A DNA stretch of 64,000 nt from Micromonospora echinospora (lineage in GTDB: Bacteria; Actinomycetota; Actinomycetes; Mycobacteriales; Micromonosporaceae), in contig NZ_JACHJC010000001.1 of the NCBI RefSeq assembly GCF_014203425.1, positions 3,183,501 to 3,247,500 on the forward strand. Direction: 5' to 3'. A program made the position numbers and the translations under genes. Below the pieces are notes generated by a model, which saw only the letters and a list, made by a program, of their open reading frames with translations, had not been told where the DNA came from and ran no database searches. This document shows, one piece after another, positions 18,768 to 28,173 of this stretch (position 1 is its first letter; every line of letters starts with the position of its first letter).

Positions 18768-20923
18768 GCACTGCCTACGAGACGGTGGCTCAGACCCGGC
18801 CGCGGATGCGACACGACGTGCTGTTCACCCGCACCGAGGACGGAGTGCTGTTCCACAACGCCAGCAGCGGCTTCCGGCTGTCCTCCGGCACCGCCTACCG
18901 GTTGGCGGCGCTGCTCGTGCCGCACCTGAACGGGCGCAACCGGGTCGCCGACATCTGCCGACCGCTGCCGCCCGCGCAACGCGACATGATCGGCGAGCTG
19001 GTCGACGCGCTCTACGGGCGTGGCTTCGCCCGGGACGTACCGGTCGAGGAGGACCCGGAGACGGTGCTCGACCCGGCCGTGGCGGGGGCGTTCGCCGCCC
19101 AGGTCGCCTACGTCGACCACTACGTCGACCGGCCGGCGCACCGCTTCGCCGCCTTCCGCGACACCCGGGTGGCGGTGCTCGGCGACGGTCCCGTCGCCCG
19201 GTCCTGCGCCACCGCCCTGCTGCGCAACGGCTCCGCCGGGGTGACCGTGCGGGCCACTGTCGCGCCCGGCCTCGCCGACGAGCTGGCCGCGCTGACCGAG
19301 GCGGGATGTCCGGCCACCGTCGACGAACTGCCCGACGGCGACGTCGGCTGGGCCGACCTCGACGCCGACCTCGTGGTGGTGGCGGCCGGTGACGGCGCGC
19401 CCCGCGACACGCTGCGGCTGCTCGCGACGGGGATCCCGGCCGGCCGGCTGCTCCTGCCGGCCTGGGTCTGCGGGGAACGGATGTTCGTCGGCCCGGTGCA
19501 GGGCGCAGGACACCCGGGGTGCTGGTGCTGCGCGATGAACCGGCTCACCGACAACGACGACACCGGCGCGGCAGCTGCGGTGTGGCGGGCCGCCGCCCTG
19601 CCCGCCGGGTCCGCGCCGGTCGCCGCCGGACCGGACGGGCCGCTGGCCGCGATGGTCGGCAACCTGCTCGCGTACGAGGTCTTCCGGCTCACCACCGGCG
19701 CGCTGCCCGGGGAGACCGACGGCGCGGTGATCGTGCAGCACCTGGCCTCGCTCGACGTGCTGACCGAGCCGCTGCTCACCCACCCGCGGTGCGCCTTCTG
19801 CCGGCCGGAGTCGCCGGAGCCGTCCACTGTGGATCTAGCGCTGGACGAGCCGGCCGCCGACGCCGCCGACGAGTCGGCGCGGGCCGAGGCGGCCGTGGCG
19901 CGGCTCACCGCCCACCAGCCGCTGCTCCAGCCGCACGTGGGCGTGTTCCGTCGCTACGACGACGAACGCTGGGACCAGACCCCGATCAAGATCGGCGCGG
20001 TCGACCTCACCGATCCGGGCGGTCGTCGCCGTACCGTCCACGCGTTCGACGTGCACCACGTCGCCGCGGCCCGGCTGCGGGCGCTGCGGGCCGCCGCGGT
20101 GACTGTCACCGGTCAGGCGGCCGTCCTCCGGCCGCCCGCCGCCGACGCGCCGCGCCTGGACGCCGCCCGGCTCGGCCTCGACTCCGGCTGGGCCGAGCCG
20201 GACGGGGGCGGCTGGGCGGCGGCCCGGTCACTGCTGACCGGCGCGGCGGCGGCGGTGCCGGCCGCGGTGCTGGAGCCGTTCGGCGCGGCCAACCGTGCCC
20301 GCGGCGCGGAGCCGACCCGTGCCGGCGGCGGCGCCGGCGGTGACCTCGCCGAGGCGGTGCGGTGCGGTCTGGCCTCGGCACTGGCGTACCGCGCGTTGCG
20401 TGCGGTCGTCGAGGGCCGGTCCGCCGCGCGGCAGGTACGCCTGGACACCCGCGGAGCCGATCCGGAACTGGTCTTCCTGAGCAAGTCGGCGGCGAACCTG
20501 GGGATCGCCGTGGAACTGCTCGACCTCTCCGGCGCGGCGGAGGGCGGGCTGAGCGTGCTCCTGGCCCGCTACCCCGACCAGACCGACGGCCGTTGGCGGT
20601 ACGCCCTGGCGGGTGACCCGGTCCACGCGGTCGCGGCCGGAGCGGCGCTGCGGGACGTGCTGGGCCAGGCGGCACTGCGCGCACAGGATCCGGCGATCAC
20701 CCCGGACACCGGGGACCCGCTGCTGGACGAGTTCGACGCGGGCACCCTCGCGATGGGGGACCCGACGCCGGCGGACGGCGCCGCGCTGAGCTGGTCACAG
20801 GTGCGCCAGGGGTTGCGCGAGCGGGGACACGACCTGCTGGTGGCGTCGGTGGGCGGCGCGGACCTGGCCGCCGGCGGGCTGGTCGCGGTCAAGGTGCTGC
20901 TGACCGCCCAGGAGGGCCGGTGA
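18764..20923 (+). CDS. TOMM leader-binding E1/ThiF-like cyclodehydratase partner (ocin-ThiF-like)
   Basis: A 719-residue protein that should bind the precursor leader and present it to the YcaO enzymes. The N-terminus (about 8-90: RPRMRHDVLFTRTEDGVLF through MIGELVDALYGRGFA) looks like a PqqD-type RRE leader-binding domain. A Rossmann-type E1 segment follows (TRVAVLGDGPVARSCATALL, about 130-150). Two Cys pairs, HPGCWCCAMN (about 249-258) and HPRCAFCRPE (about 340-350), are the expected structural zinc site. The C-terminal half (VGVFRRYDDERWDQTPIKIGAVDL onward) is weakly similar in pattern to YcaO proteins but lacks their ATP-binding motifs. Thiopeptide and goadsporin-type pathways use such F proteins. 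Overlaps both neighbours by four bases. Confidence 0.87.
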   Translation: MSTAYETVAQTRPRMRHDVLFTRTEDGVLFHNASSGFRLSSGTAYRLAALLVPHLNGRNRVADICRPLPPAQRDMIGELVDALYGRGFARDVPVEEDPETVLDPAVAGAFAAQVAYVDHYVDRPAHRFAAFRDTRVAVLGDGPVARSCATALLRNGSAGVTVRATVAPGLADELAALTEAGCPATVDELPDGDVGWADLDADLVVVAAGDGAPRDTLRLLATGIPAGRLLLPAWVCGERMFVGPVQGAGHPGCWCCAMNRLTDNDDTGAAAAVWRAAALPAGSAPVAAGPDGPLAAMVGNLLAYEVFRLTTGALPGETDGAVIVQHLASLDVLTEPLLTHPRCAFCRPESPEPSTVDLALDEPAADAADESARAEAAVARLTAHQPLLQPHVGVFRRYDDERWDQTPIKIGAVDLTDPGGRRRTVHAFDVHHVAAARLRALRAAAVTVTGQAAVLRPPAADAPRLDAARLGLDSGWAEPDGGGWAAARSLLTGAAAAVPAAVLEPFGAANRARGAEPTRAGGGAGGDLAEAVRCGLASALAYRALRAVVEGRSAARQVRLDTRGADPELVFLSKSAANLGIAVELLDLSGAAEGGLSVLLARYPDQTDGRWRYALAGDPVHAVAAGAALRDVLGQAALRAQDPAITPDTGDPLLDEFDAGTLAMGDPTPADGAALSWSQVRQGLRERGHDLLVASVGGADLAAGGLVAVKVLLTAQEGR

Positions 20924-22794
20924 GCCACATTGCCGAGACCGACGAGCTGGTCTGCGCCGGGCTGGCGCGGCTGCTGGCCGAGCGCGGCTGCCCCGCCGAG
21001 GTGGTCGCCCTGGGCGTACGCGACGAGCTGGCCGCGCCGGCAGGCCCGGCCGGTGGGCCCCGCCTGCTGGTCTACGGGCATGTGGTCCTGCTCGGCCCGG
21101 CGGCGTCCTCGGGTGCCTGCGCGACCTGCCTGGCGCGGCGCTGGCAGGCGGTGCGGCACAGTGACCTGCGGGACGCTGTCGAGTTGGGCGGTGACACCCG
21201 GGCGGCCGGCCCGTGGCCGTACGCGATCGCGCTCGTCGCGGACCTCCTGGCCGCCCTGGTCGCGGCCCGTCACGCCGACGCCCCGGCGGCGGGCGGCCCG
21301 GCCGTGGTGCTCCACGTCGACCTGCAGACCCTGCGGGTGCGCCGGGTTCCGTTGGTCGCGGACCCGGAGTGCCCGGCCTGCGGCGGCGCCGTCCCGGACA
21401 CCCGCGATCTCGCCCCGATCGAGCTGGCGTCCACCGCCAAGAGCGACCCGGCCGGTTTCCGGGGCCGGAACCTCGACGACTACGCGCTGAACGTGGAGGC
21501 CTTCGCCAACCCGGTGTGCGGGGCGCTCGGCTCGACGCTGTGGCAGGACCTGACCTCGCTGTCCACCGCGCCAGCGATCGGCTCGTTCACCCTGCGCAGC
21601 GGCCGGTACCTGCGTGAGACGCTCTACGGTGGACACACCGACGGCTTCCGTCGCAGCGCCCGCGTCGCGGTGCTGGAGGGACTGGAACGCGCCGCCGGGC
21701 TGCGCCCGCGACGTAAGCGCACGGTGGTCACCGCGACCCTGCGGGAGCTGGGCGACGACGCCCTCGACCCGCGCGAGTGCGGCGTCTACACCGACGACTT
21801 CTACCGGGCCAACCCGTATGTGCACCGCTTCGACCCGGACCGGCCGATCAGCTGGGTCTGGGGTTGGTCGCTGCGCGACCAGCGGGCCGTGCTGGTGCCC
21901 GAGGTCCTGGTCTACTACCACGCCGCCAGCGTCGAGGAACGCTTCGTCCAGGAGACCTCGAACGGGTGCGCGTCGGGCGGCTCTCTGGTGGAGGCCGTCT
22001 ACCACGGCCTGATGGAGGCGATCGAACGCGACGCGTTCCTGCTGGCCTGGTACGGCGGGCGGGCCCTGCCGGAGATCGACGCGGCCACCATCGACCGGCG
22101 GCAGACCCGGCTGATGATCGACCGGCTGGCCATGTACGGCTACCGGGCCCGGTTCTTCGACGCCCGGATGACCTTCGACATCCCGGTGGTGACAGCGGTC
22201 GCCGTGCGGGAGGACCGCGGCCTCGGCGCCCTCGCCTTCGGCGGCGGCGCGAGCCTCGACCCGCAGGCCGCCGTCACCGCGGCGCTGTGCGAGATCGCCA
22301 CCGACTCGGTGATGGTGCGGCTGCGCGCGGGCGCCGACGAACCGCGGCTGCGGACCATGGTGAACGACTTCTCCCAGGTGCGCGGCCTGCACGACCATCC
22401 GCTGCTGTACGGGCTGCCGGAGATGCGACAGCACGCCGGGTTCCTGCTGGACAACGGCCGCCCGCCGGTCGCGATGAACGAACTGTACGGGCCGGACCGT
22501 CCCGCCCCGCCGGTCTCCGCCGACCTGCGGGACGACCTGGAGTACTGCCTCGAGGCGGTCACCGGGCACGGGTTCGACGTGATCGCCGTCGACCAGAGCA
22601 CACCCGAGCAGCACGACCTGGGGCTGGCCACGGCGAGCGTGCTGGTGCCGGGCCTGCTGCCCATCGACTTCGGCTGGATGCGCCAGCGCGCGCCCCACGC
22701 GCCCCGGCTGCGTACCGCCTTCCGCGCCGCCGGACTCCTCGACCGCGACCTGCGCGACGACGAGATCCACTCCGTTCCCCACCCGTTCCCGTGA
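20920..22794 (+). CDS. YcaO cyclodehydratase 1 (azoline-forming)
   Basis: ATP-dependent enzyme that cyclises Cys, Ser or Thr of a precursor peptide to azolines. The 624-residue protein has an N-terminal region (about 1-190) with CATC (near 68) and CPAC (near 150), a likely zinc tetrad of an E1-like domain, followed by the YcaO domain: NPVCGALGSTLWQDL, GGHTDGFRRSARVAVLEGLER, and the ATP/magnesium motif EAIERDAFLLAWYGG (near 367-381). The C-terminus is PHPFP, the proline-rich end typical of azoline-forming YcaO enzymes. GTG start overlaps the previous stop. A second YcaO closes the same operon. Confidence 0.94.
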   Translation: MSHIAETDELVCAGLARLLAERGCPAEVVALGVRDELAAPAGPAGGPRLLVYGHVVLLGPAASSGACATCLARRWQAVRHSDLRDAVELGGDTRAAGPWPYAIALVADLLAALVAARHADAPAAGGPAVVLHVDLQTLRVRRVPLVADPECPACGGAVPDTRDLAPIELASTAKSDPAGFRGRNLDDYALNVEAFANPVCGALGSTLWQDLTSLSTAPAIGSFTLRSGRYLRETLYGGHTDGFRRSARVAVLEGLERAAGLRPRRKRTVVTATLRELGDDALDPRECGVYTDDFYRANPYVHRFDPDRPISWVWGWSLRDQRAVLVPEVLVYYHAASVEERFVQETSNGCASGGSLVEAVYHGLMEAIERDAFLLAWYGGRALPEIDAATIDRRQTRLMIDRLAMYGYRARFFDARMTFDIPVVTAVAVREDRGLGALAFGGGASLDPQAAVTAALCEIATDSVMVRLRAGADEPRLRTMVNDFSQVRGLHDHPLLYGLPEMRQHAGFLLDNGRPPVAMNELYGPDRPAPPVSADLRDDLEYCLEAVTGHGFDVIAVDQSTPEQHDLGLATASVLVPGLLPIDFGWMRQRAPHAPRLRTAFRAAGLLDRDLRDDEIHSVPHPFP

Positions 22795-22802
22795 GGTGCG
22801 CC

Positions 22803-24398
22803 ATGACGTCCGAACCCGCCGGCTACGCCCACGCGTACGCGACGGCGATCCTGCGCCGCGGCCGGGAGCCGATGCCCCCGGCCGACTTCATCCCCGACTG
22901 GGCGGACGCGCCCCGCCGTGGCAAGTACTACCCGGACGCGGCAGCCTTTCCGCTGCCGGAACCGGCGTCGGCGGACGCCCCGCTCGACGCGGCGCTACGG
23001 CCGGACGGCGCCGCCGACGAGCCGTTCACCACGCGCCTGCTCGCCGGCATGCTGCGCGACTCCTACGGGCTGCTCGGCCGGCGGCTGGGCGTGCAGGCCA
23101 ACACCGACCTGGCCGGACTTCCCTCGTACGCGCACGCCAACTGGCACCGGGGCACCGCCTCGGGCGGCGGTCTCTACCCGTGCAGTGTCTACTGGATCGC
23201 CGGGCCGGGGGCGGGTGTCGTCCCCGGCGTCTACTACTACGCGCACGCCCGGCAGGCCATGCAACGGCTGCTGGCCGGGGACGTCACCGACCGGCTCAAC
23301 GCCGCGATCGGCCGGCCGGAGCCGGCCACCCAGTTCCTGGTGATCGGTGTCAAGTTCTGGCAGAACGCGTTCAAGTACAACAACTTCTCGTACCACGCCG
23401 TGTCGATGGACGTGGGCACCCTGTTGCAGACCTGGCGGTTGTGGGCCGGGGGCCAGGGCCGGCGGATCCGGCCGGTCCTCTGGTTCGACCAGGCCGCCGT
23501 CGCCGACCTGCTCGGCCTGGACCCCGACGCCGAGGCGCTCTTCGCCGTCGTGCCGCTCACCTGGGCGGATCACGACCGTGCCGACCGGGTCGAGGAGGCG
23601 CCACCGGGCCCGGTCCGGGTCCGGCACACCGACCGGGAACGCTCGCGTACCCGGCTCGACTTCGACATCCTGCAACGGGTCAACCGCAGCACCGCCGCCG
23701 CGGCGGTGCGGCGACCGCCGGCCGGCGCGCTCGCCGACGCCGGCGCGCTTCCGGCGCCCACCCGCGCCGGACATCTCGCGCTGCCGCCCGCGGCGCCGAT
23801 GGACATGCCGGTCGGCGCGGCCCTGGCCCGTCGGCGCAGCAGCTTCGGCCGGTTCCTGGCCGGCCGGCGAATCTCCGCCGGTCAGCTCGCCGCGCTTCTG
23901 AGCGCGACCGCCGCCACCACGGTGCCCAGTGAGATCGACGGCCCGGCGGACCGGCCGCTGGCGAAGCTCTACGCGTTCGTCAACCACGTCGACGGCGTGC
24001 CCGCCGGTGGCTACGAGTACGACCCGGGCAGCCACGCCCTGCTCCCGGTCTCCGACGGGCCACCCGGCCGGTTCCTGCAGCGCAACTACTTCCTGGCCAA
24101 CTACAACCTGGAGCAGGCCGCTGTCGTCCTGGTGCCCACCGTCCGCACCCACGCGGTGCTGGACGCCACCGGCGACCGTGGCTACAACCTCGTAAACGCC
24201 ACCGTCGGGGCGATCTCGCAGACCTTCTACACGACGGCCGCCGCGCTGCGCCTCGGCGCCGGGGTGGCGCTGGGCTTCGACAGCGTCTCCTACGTGGAGG
24301 AACTGGCGCTCGAGGACACCGGTGAGTTCCCGCTGCTGGTCATGCTGGCCGGGCACGACCGGCCAGGGCTCGGCGACTACCGCTACGAGCTGTCGTGA
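22803..24398 (+). CDS. SagB-type azoline dehydrogenase (FMN nitroreductase family)
   Basis: Oxidises azolines to aromatic azoles using FMN. The 531-residue protein has two nitroreductase-like halves: an N-terminal one (about 50-270: HRGTASGGGLYPCSVYWIAG, GVYYYAHARQAM) and the C-terminal one (about 335-531: RRRSSFGRFLAGRRISAGQLAALL, NHVDGVPAGGYEYDPGSHAL, AVVLVPT and GFDSVSYVEELAL). ATG 22803 with GAGG about 6 bases upstream; the longer in-frame reading to 21777 is a shadow inside the YcaO gene. The expected partner of a YcaO/F-protein pair. Confidence 0.92.
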   Translation: MTSEPAGYAHAYATAILRRGREPMPPADFIPDWADAPRRGKYYPDAAAFPLPEPASADAPLDAALRPDGAADEPFTTRLLAGMLRDSYGLLGRRLGVQANTDLAGLPSYAHANWHRGTASGGGLYPCSVYWIAGPGAGVVPGVYYYAHARQAMQRLLAGDVTDRLNAAIGRPEPATQFLVIGVKFWQNAFKYNNFSYHAVSMDVGTLLQTWRLWAGGQGRRIRPVLWFDQAAVADLLGLDPDAEALFAVVPLTWADHDRADRVEEAPPGPVRVRHTDRERSRTRLDFDILQRVNRSTAAAAVRRPPAGALADAGALPAPTRAGHLALPPAAPMDMPVGAALARRRSSFGRFLAGRRISAGQLAALLSATAATTVPSEIDGPADRPLAKLYAFVNHVDGVPAGGYEYDPGSHALLPVSDGPPGRFLQRNYFLANYNLEQAAVVLVPTVRTHAVLDATGDRGYNLVNATVGAISQTFYTTAAALRLGAGVALGFDSVSYVEELALEDTGEFPLLVMLAGHDRPGLGDYRYELS

Positions 24399-27124
24399 CG
24401 GCGACCGTGCCCGCGCCGAGCGCGCGGACGTCCGCCGCGACCAGTGACTGGCGCACCGGCGACTGGTTCATCGCCCGGATAGCCGGGTTGCCGCTGTCCA
24501 CAGTCGACGGCCTGCGGTGCCCCCGCGCGGCCGACTGGGCCGAGGAGGTCCTCGCGCTGCGGGACCGGCTGGCCGCCGACGGCGCCCGGGTCGGCGACCT
24601 GCTGCACGACCTGATCAAGGGCAACGACGACGAGGAGGCCCGCCGCCGGCTGCTGGGCCTGCGCCGGCAGGTGCACAACAACGTGCTGCCCGCCGACCCC
24701 GGGCCGGCTCTCGCCGTGGTCGAGCGCATCCGCCCCGGGTCCGCGTCGGACCTGCGGAGGTGGCTGGCCGGCCGGCAGCGGCTGGCCCAGCTGGAACACG
24801 ACGGCACTGCCGTGTTCGCCGCCGACGTAGCCCGGTCCCGCCGGCGACTGTGGGAGCTGACCGACGAGCCCCGGCTGCGCGGCGGGCTCCAGCTCGCCTC
24901 TCCCACCCTGGACCAGCAGCTCGCCACCGGGGTCCCGGATCCGGCCCGCCCGGCGAACAAGCGTGCCCGCCGCGTCGAGCGCTCACTGCTGTCCTACCTC
25001 TATCGCACCGCCTGCAAGACCAGCCCGTTCAGCACCTTCACCGCTGTCGCGCTCGGCCGGTTCGACGACGACGCCGAGGGTCTCGGGCTGACGGTGGGGG
25101 AGCGGTGGCAGCGGCACGTGCGGCTCAACGTCGTGCTGGTCGGCCGGATCGCCGACCTGATCAGCGCCGACCCGGTGCGGCGCGGCGACCTGCCGGTGGC
25201 GCTGAGCCCGGGCTGGCGGCGTGACGCCGAGCGGATCCGCTACGTGCGGCACTGGGTGACCGCCGGCGACGACAGCGTCGCGGTCAGCTTCGACTCGGTC
25301 CGGGACGGGTTGTTCTTCCTGCGGCGCAGCGGGGTCCTCGACGAGCTGACCGCGCTGTTGCAGCGGCGGGGCACGATCCGCGGGGGCGAACTGGTCGACC
25401 GGCTGTGCGAGCTGACCGGCGCGGACCGGGCCGACGGGCAGGCGTACCTGTCCACCCTGCTGCGCCTGGGCATGCTGCGCCTGGTCGGCCTGGACGTCGA
25501 CGTGCACCGCGCCGACCCGGTCCGGGCGCTGGCCGGCGTGCTGTCCGGCCTGGACCGTCCGTGGGCGGCCCGGACCGCCGCCCGTCTCACCGCGATCGGC
25601 GAGTTCGTGGACGCCTACCGGGACGGGGACCTGGCCCGGCGGCGGCAGGTGACGCACGAGCTGCGGGCGGCGGTGCGGGCGACCATGGTGGACCTCGGCG
25701 AACCGGACCCGCAGCTGCCGCAGACCCTGCTCTACGAGGACAGCCGGATCGGCGGCGCGCCGTTGCCGGTGAGCACGTCCGCCTGGCGGCGGCTGGCCGG
25801 CGACGGGCTGGCCGCGGTGGAGCGGGTGCTGCCCGCCTTCGACCAGAACCTGCCGCACCGGATCATGTTCCACGGCTTCTTCCTGGCCCGGTTCGGCGTC
25901 GGCGGCCGGTGCGACGACCTGCTGCGTCTGGTGGAGGACTTCCACGACGACCTCTACGACCAGTACGCCTCCTACGTCTCCGGCCGCCGGTCGTTCGCCG
26001 AGGACGGCAGCTACACGCCGGAGGAGAACTGGCTGGGCCGGCCCGAGATGACCGCGCTGGACGAGGCCCGGCAGGCGTTCGCCGACCGGCTGCGCCGGCT
26101 GGTCGCGGAGGATCCGGGACGGACCGAGCTGCCGCTGCCGGACGCGCTCCTCGACGAGGTGGGCGAACTGCTCGGTGGTGCCGCCGGCGGGTTCCGCCCG
26201 CAGGGGCACTTCGTGCAGGTGGCGGCGCGCGGATCGGAGCCGCTGCTGGTGCTCAACCAGTCCTTCGGCGGGCTGTCCTTCCCGTTCAGCCGGTTCACCC
26301 ACTGTTTCGCCGGGGACGCGCCGAGTCTCGCCGAGCGGCTGCGCGCGCAGGCCCGGTCCGTCGCACCGCCGGGCGCGGTCTTCGCCGAGCTGACCGGCGG
26401 GGCGGCCACCACCAACCTCAACCTGCACGACCGGCTCACCGACCACGTCATCATCTGCCCGGGGGAGACCAGCGACGTCGAGCCGGATCGGCAGCTCACC
26501 CTCGACGACCTGCACCTGGTGCACGACCCCGACACGGACCGGGTGGTGCTGCGCTCCACCCGCCTCGACCGCGAGGTGATCCCGGTCTATCTCGGCTATC
26601 TGGTGCCGATGGCGCTGCCGCAGATCCCGCGTACCCTGCTGCTGCTCTCGCCGGCGTCGATGGTGCGGCTGGACCCGTGGCGGGGCGTGCCCGCCGGACC
26701 CGCCCGCGACGGCGTGACGACCCGGCCCCGGCTGCGCGCCGGCAACGTGGTGCTCAGCCGCCGCAGCTGGTCGGCGCGCGCCGGCGACCTGCCGCAGACC
26801 GACGACCCGGGCGCCGACGCCGAGGCGTTCCTGCGCTGGCGGCGGTGGCGGGCCGAGCACGACGTGCCGGCCCGGGTCTTCGCCACCGTCCACCCGGCCC
26901 GCGCGGCCCGCGCCGGGACCAACCCGAAACCGCAGTACGTGGACTTCGACAGCCCGCTGTCGCTGCAGGCGCTGCGGGCCTCGCTCGACGCCCCCGACGA
27001 CCGGGTGGTGCTGCGCGAGATGCTGCCGGCCGCCGACGAGTTGACGGCCCGCGGCGAGCACGGCGGCCACGTCTGTGAGCTGGCCGTGGAGACCTTCCGC
27101 ACCGACCCTGGGAGGATCCGATGA
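24395..27124 (+). CDS. LanB-type dehydratase, glutamylation protein
   Basis: Uses glutamyl-tRNA to glutamylate Ser/Thr in the precursor, the first half of making dehydroalanine and dehydrobutyrine. The 909-residue protein matches the lantibiotic dehydratase N-terminal family: YLYRTACKTSPFSTFTAVALG (about 200-220), FHGFFLARFGVGG, GRRSFAEDG and the late LDREVIPVYLGYLVP region. No elimination (SpaB_C) domain is fused to it; that activity is in the next gene, as in thiopeptide and goadsporin pathways. GTG start overlaps the dehydrogenase stop, and its stop overlaps the next ATG. Confidence 0.94.
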   Translation: MTATVPAPSARTSAATSDWRTGDWFIARIAGLPLSTVDGLRCPRAADWAEEVLALRDRLAADGARVGDLLHDLIKGNDDEEARRRLLGLRRQVHNNVLPADPGPALAVVERIRPGSASDLRRWLAGRQRLAQLEHDGTAVFAADVARSRRRLWELTDEPRLRGGLQLASPTLDQQLATGVPDPARPANKRARRVERSLLSYLYRTACKTSPFSTFTAVALGRFDDDAEGLGLTVGERWQRHVRLNVVLVGRIADLISADPVRRGDLPVALSPGWRRDAERIRYVRHWVTAGDDSVAVSFDSVRDGLFFLRRSGVLDELTALLQRRGTIRGGELVDRLCELTGADRADGQAYLSTLLRLGMLRLVGLDVDVHRADPVRALAGVLSGLDRPWAARTAARLTAIGEFVDAYRDGDLARRRQVTHELRAAVRATMVDLGEPDPQLPQTLLYEDSRIGGAPLPVSTSAWRRLAGDGLAAVERVLPAFDQNLPHRIMFHGFFLARFGVGGRCDDLLRLVEDFHDDLYDQYASYVSGRRSFAEDGSYTPEENWLGRPEMTALDEARQAFADRLRRLVAEDPGRTELPLPDALLDEVGELLGGAAGGFRPQGHFVQVAARGSEPLLVLNQSFGGLSFPFSRFTHCFAGDAPSLAERLRAQARSVAPPGAVFAELTGGAATTNLNLHDRLTDHVIICPGETSDVEPDRQLTLDDLHLVHDPDTDRVVLRSTRLDREVIPVYLGYLVPMALPQIPRTLLLLSPASMVRLDPWRGVPAGPARDGVTTRPRLRAGNVVLSRRSWSARAGDLPQTDDPGADAEAFLRWRRWRAEHDVPARVFATVHPARAARAGTNPKPQYVDFDSPLSLQALRASLDAPDDRVVLREMLPAADELTARGEHGGHVCELAVETFRTDPGRIR

Positions 27125-28173
27125 CCGTGTCGGCCGCCGCGCCCACCGACCCCCGCGGGGACTGGCTGGCGCTGCACGTGTTCTACGCCGCCAACCCGCA
27201 GCCGCTGCTCGTCGAGTGTGTGGTGCCACTGATCCGCGAGCTCACCGACCGGAACCTGCTCGCCGGGCACTTCTTCATCAACTACTGGCTGGAGGGGCCG
27301 CACGTGCGGCTGCGCCTGCGGCCCCGTACCCCGTCGGACGAGCCGGCGGTGCGGGCGTTGGCCGAGGCGGCGATCCAGCGGTTCCTCACCACCCGCCCCG
27401 CCCTGTACGCCATGGGCACCGGCTATCTGCGCGAGCTCTACGACATCCTGTTCGCCCTGGAGTTCCCGGGCGGACGGCCGGCGGAACTGGTCGACGACAA
27501 CGGCCAGATGCTGCTGCAACCCAACAACTCGTTCAGCTACCGGCCCTACGAGCCGGAGTACGGAAAGTACGGCGGGCCGGACGGCATCGAGGTCGCCGAG
27601 TGGCACTTCCGGCACTCCAGCGACGTCGTGCTGCGAGCCCTCGCGACGATGAACCTGCACCTGCGACCGGTGCTGCTGGGCACTGCCGCCCAGTTGATGA
27701 CGGTGCTGGCCGGGACGTTCCTGCCGGACCGGGCGGAACTGGTCGACTTCCTCGACCGCTACCACCACTTCTGGCACCGGGCCTTCGCCGGCACCGAGCT
27801 GATCGGGGCCGAGGAGTATCGCCGGATGTACGACGGGGTCGCGCCGGAGCTGGGACCGCGGGTCGAACGCATCCTCGACCTCGTGGCACGGGGGGATGTC
27901 GCGCACCTGCCCGGCTTCCTGCGCGGTTGGGCCGAGCACGCCGGGGAGCTTCGGGAGCGGGTGCTCGGGCTGGCCGCGTCAGGACGGCTGACGCTCCGGT
28001 CGTGGGACGGCAGCGGGGAGCGGGTGGTCACCGACCCGGCCGAGGCGCTGGCCGCGCTGCTCTCGCCGTACCTGCACATGACGAACAACCGGCTGCACGC
28101 CACCATCCGCGACGAGGCGTACCTGTCGTACCTGCTCGCCCGGGTGCTGCGGGAGCCGGCGGTGGCGGCGTGA
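27121..28173 (+). CDS. SpaB_C / thiopeptide-type elimination protein
   Basis: A 350-residue stand-alone SpaB_C-family protein, expected to remove glutamate from glutamylated Ser/Thr and so complete dehydration. Motifs: WLALHVFYAANPQPLLVECV, GHFFINYWLEGPHVRLRLRP, NSFSYRPYEPEYGKYGGPDGIEVAEWHF, and the C-terminal PYLHMTNNRLHATIRDEAYLSYLL. The same family includes the [4+2] cyclases that make the thiopeptide pyridine, so a cyclase or dual role cannot be excluded from sequence alone. It is the only SpaB_C protein in the cluster. ATGA overlap with the glutamylation gene argues that the two work together. Confidence 0.9.
   Translation: MTVSAAAPTDPRGDWLALHVFYAANPQPLLVECVVPLIRELTDRNLLAGHFFINYWLEGPHVRLRLRPRTPSDEPAVRALAEAAIQRFLTTRPALYAMGTGYLRELYDILFALEFPGGRPAELVDDNGQMLLQPNNSFSYRPYEPEYGKYGGPDGIEVAEWHFRHSSDVVLRALATMNLHLRPVLLGTAAQLMTVLAGTFLPDRAELVDFLDRYHHFWHRAFAGTELIGAEEYRRMYDGVAPELGPRVERILDLVARGDVAHLPGFLRGWAEHAGELRERVLGLAASGRLTLRSWDGSGERVVTDPAEALAALLSPYLHMTNNRLHATIRDEAYLSYLLARVLREPAVAA

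Noticed and set aside
20569..22782. Long minus-strand open frame across the first YcaO gene
   Set aside because: Antisense shadow produced by high-GC codon structure; its translation has no recognisable motif, while the plus strand encodes a clear YcaO.
24983..27229. Long minus-strand open frame across the LanB gene
   Set aside because: Same reason: low-complexity antisense translation opposite a well-supported dehydratase.
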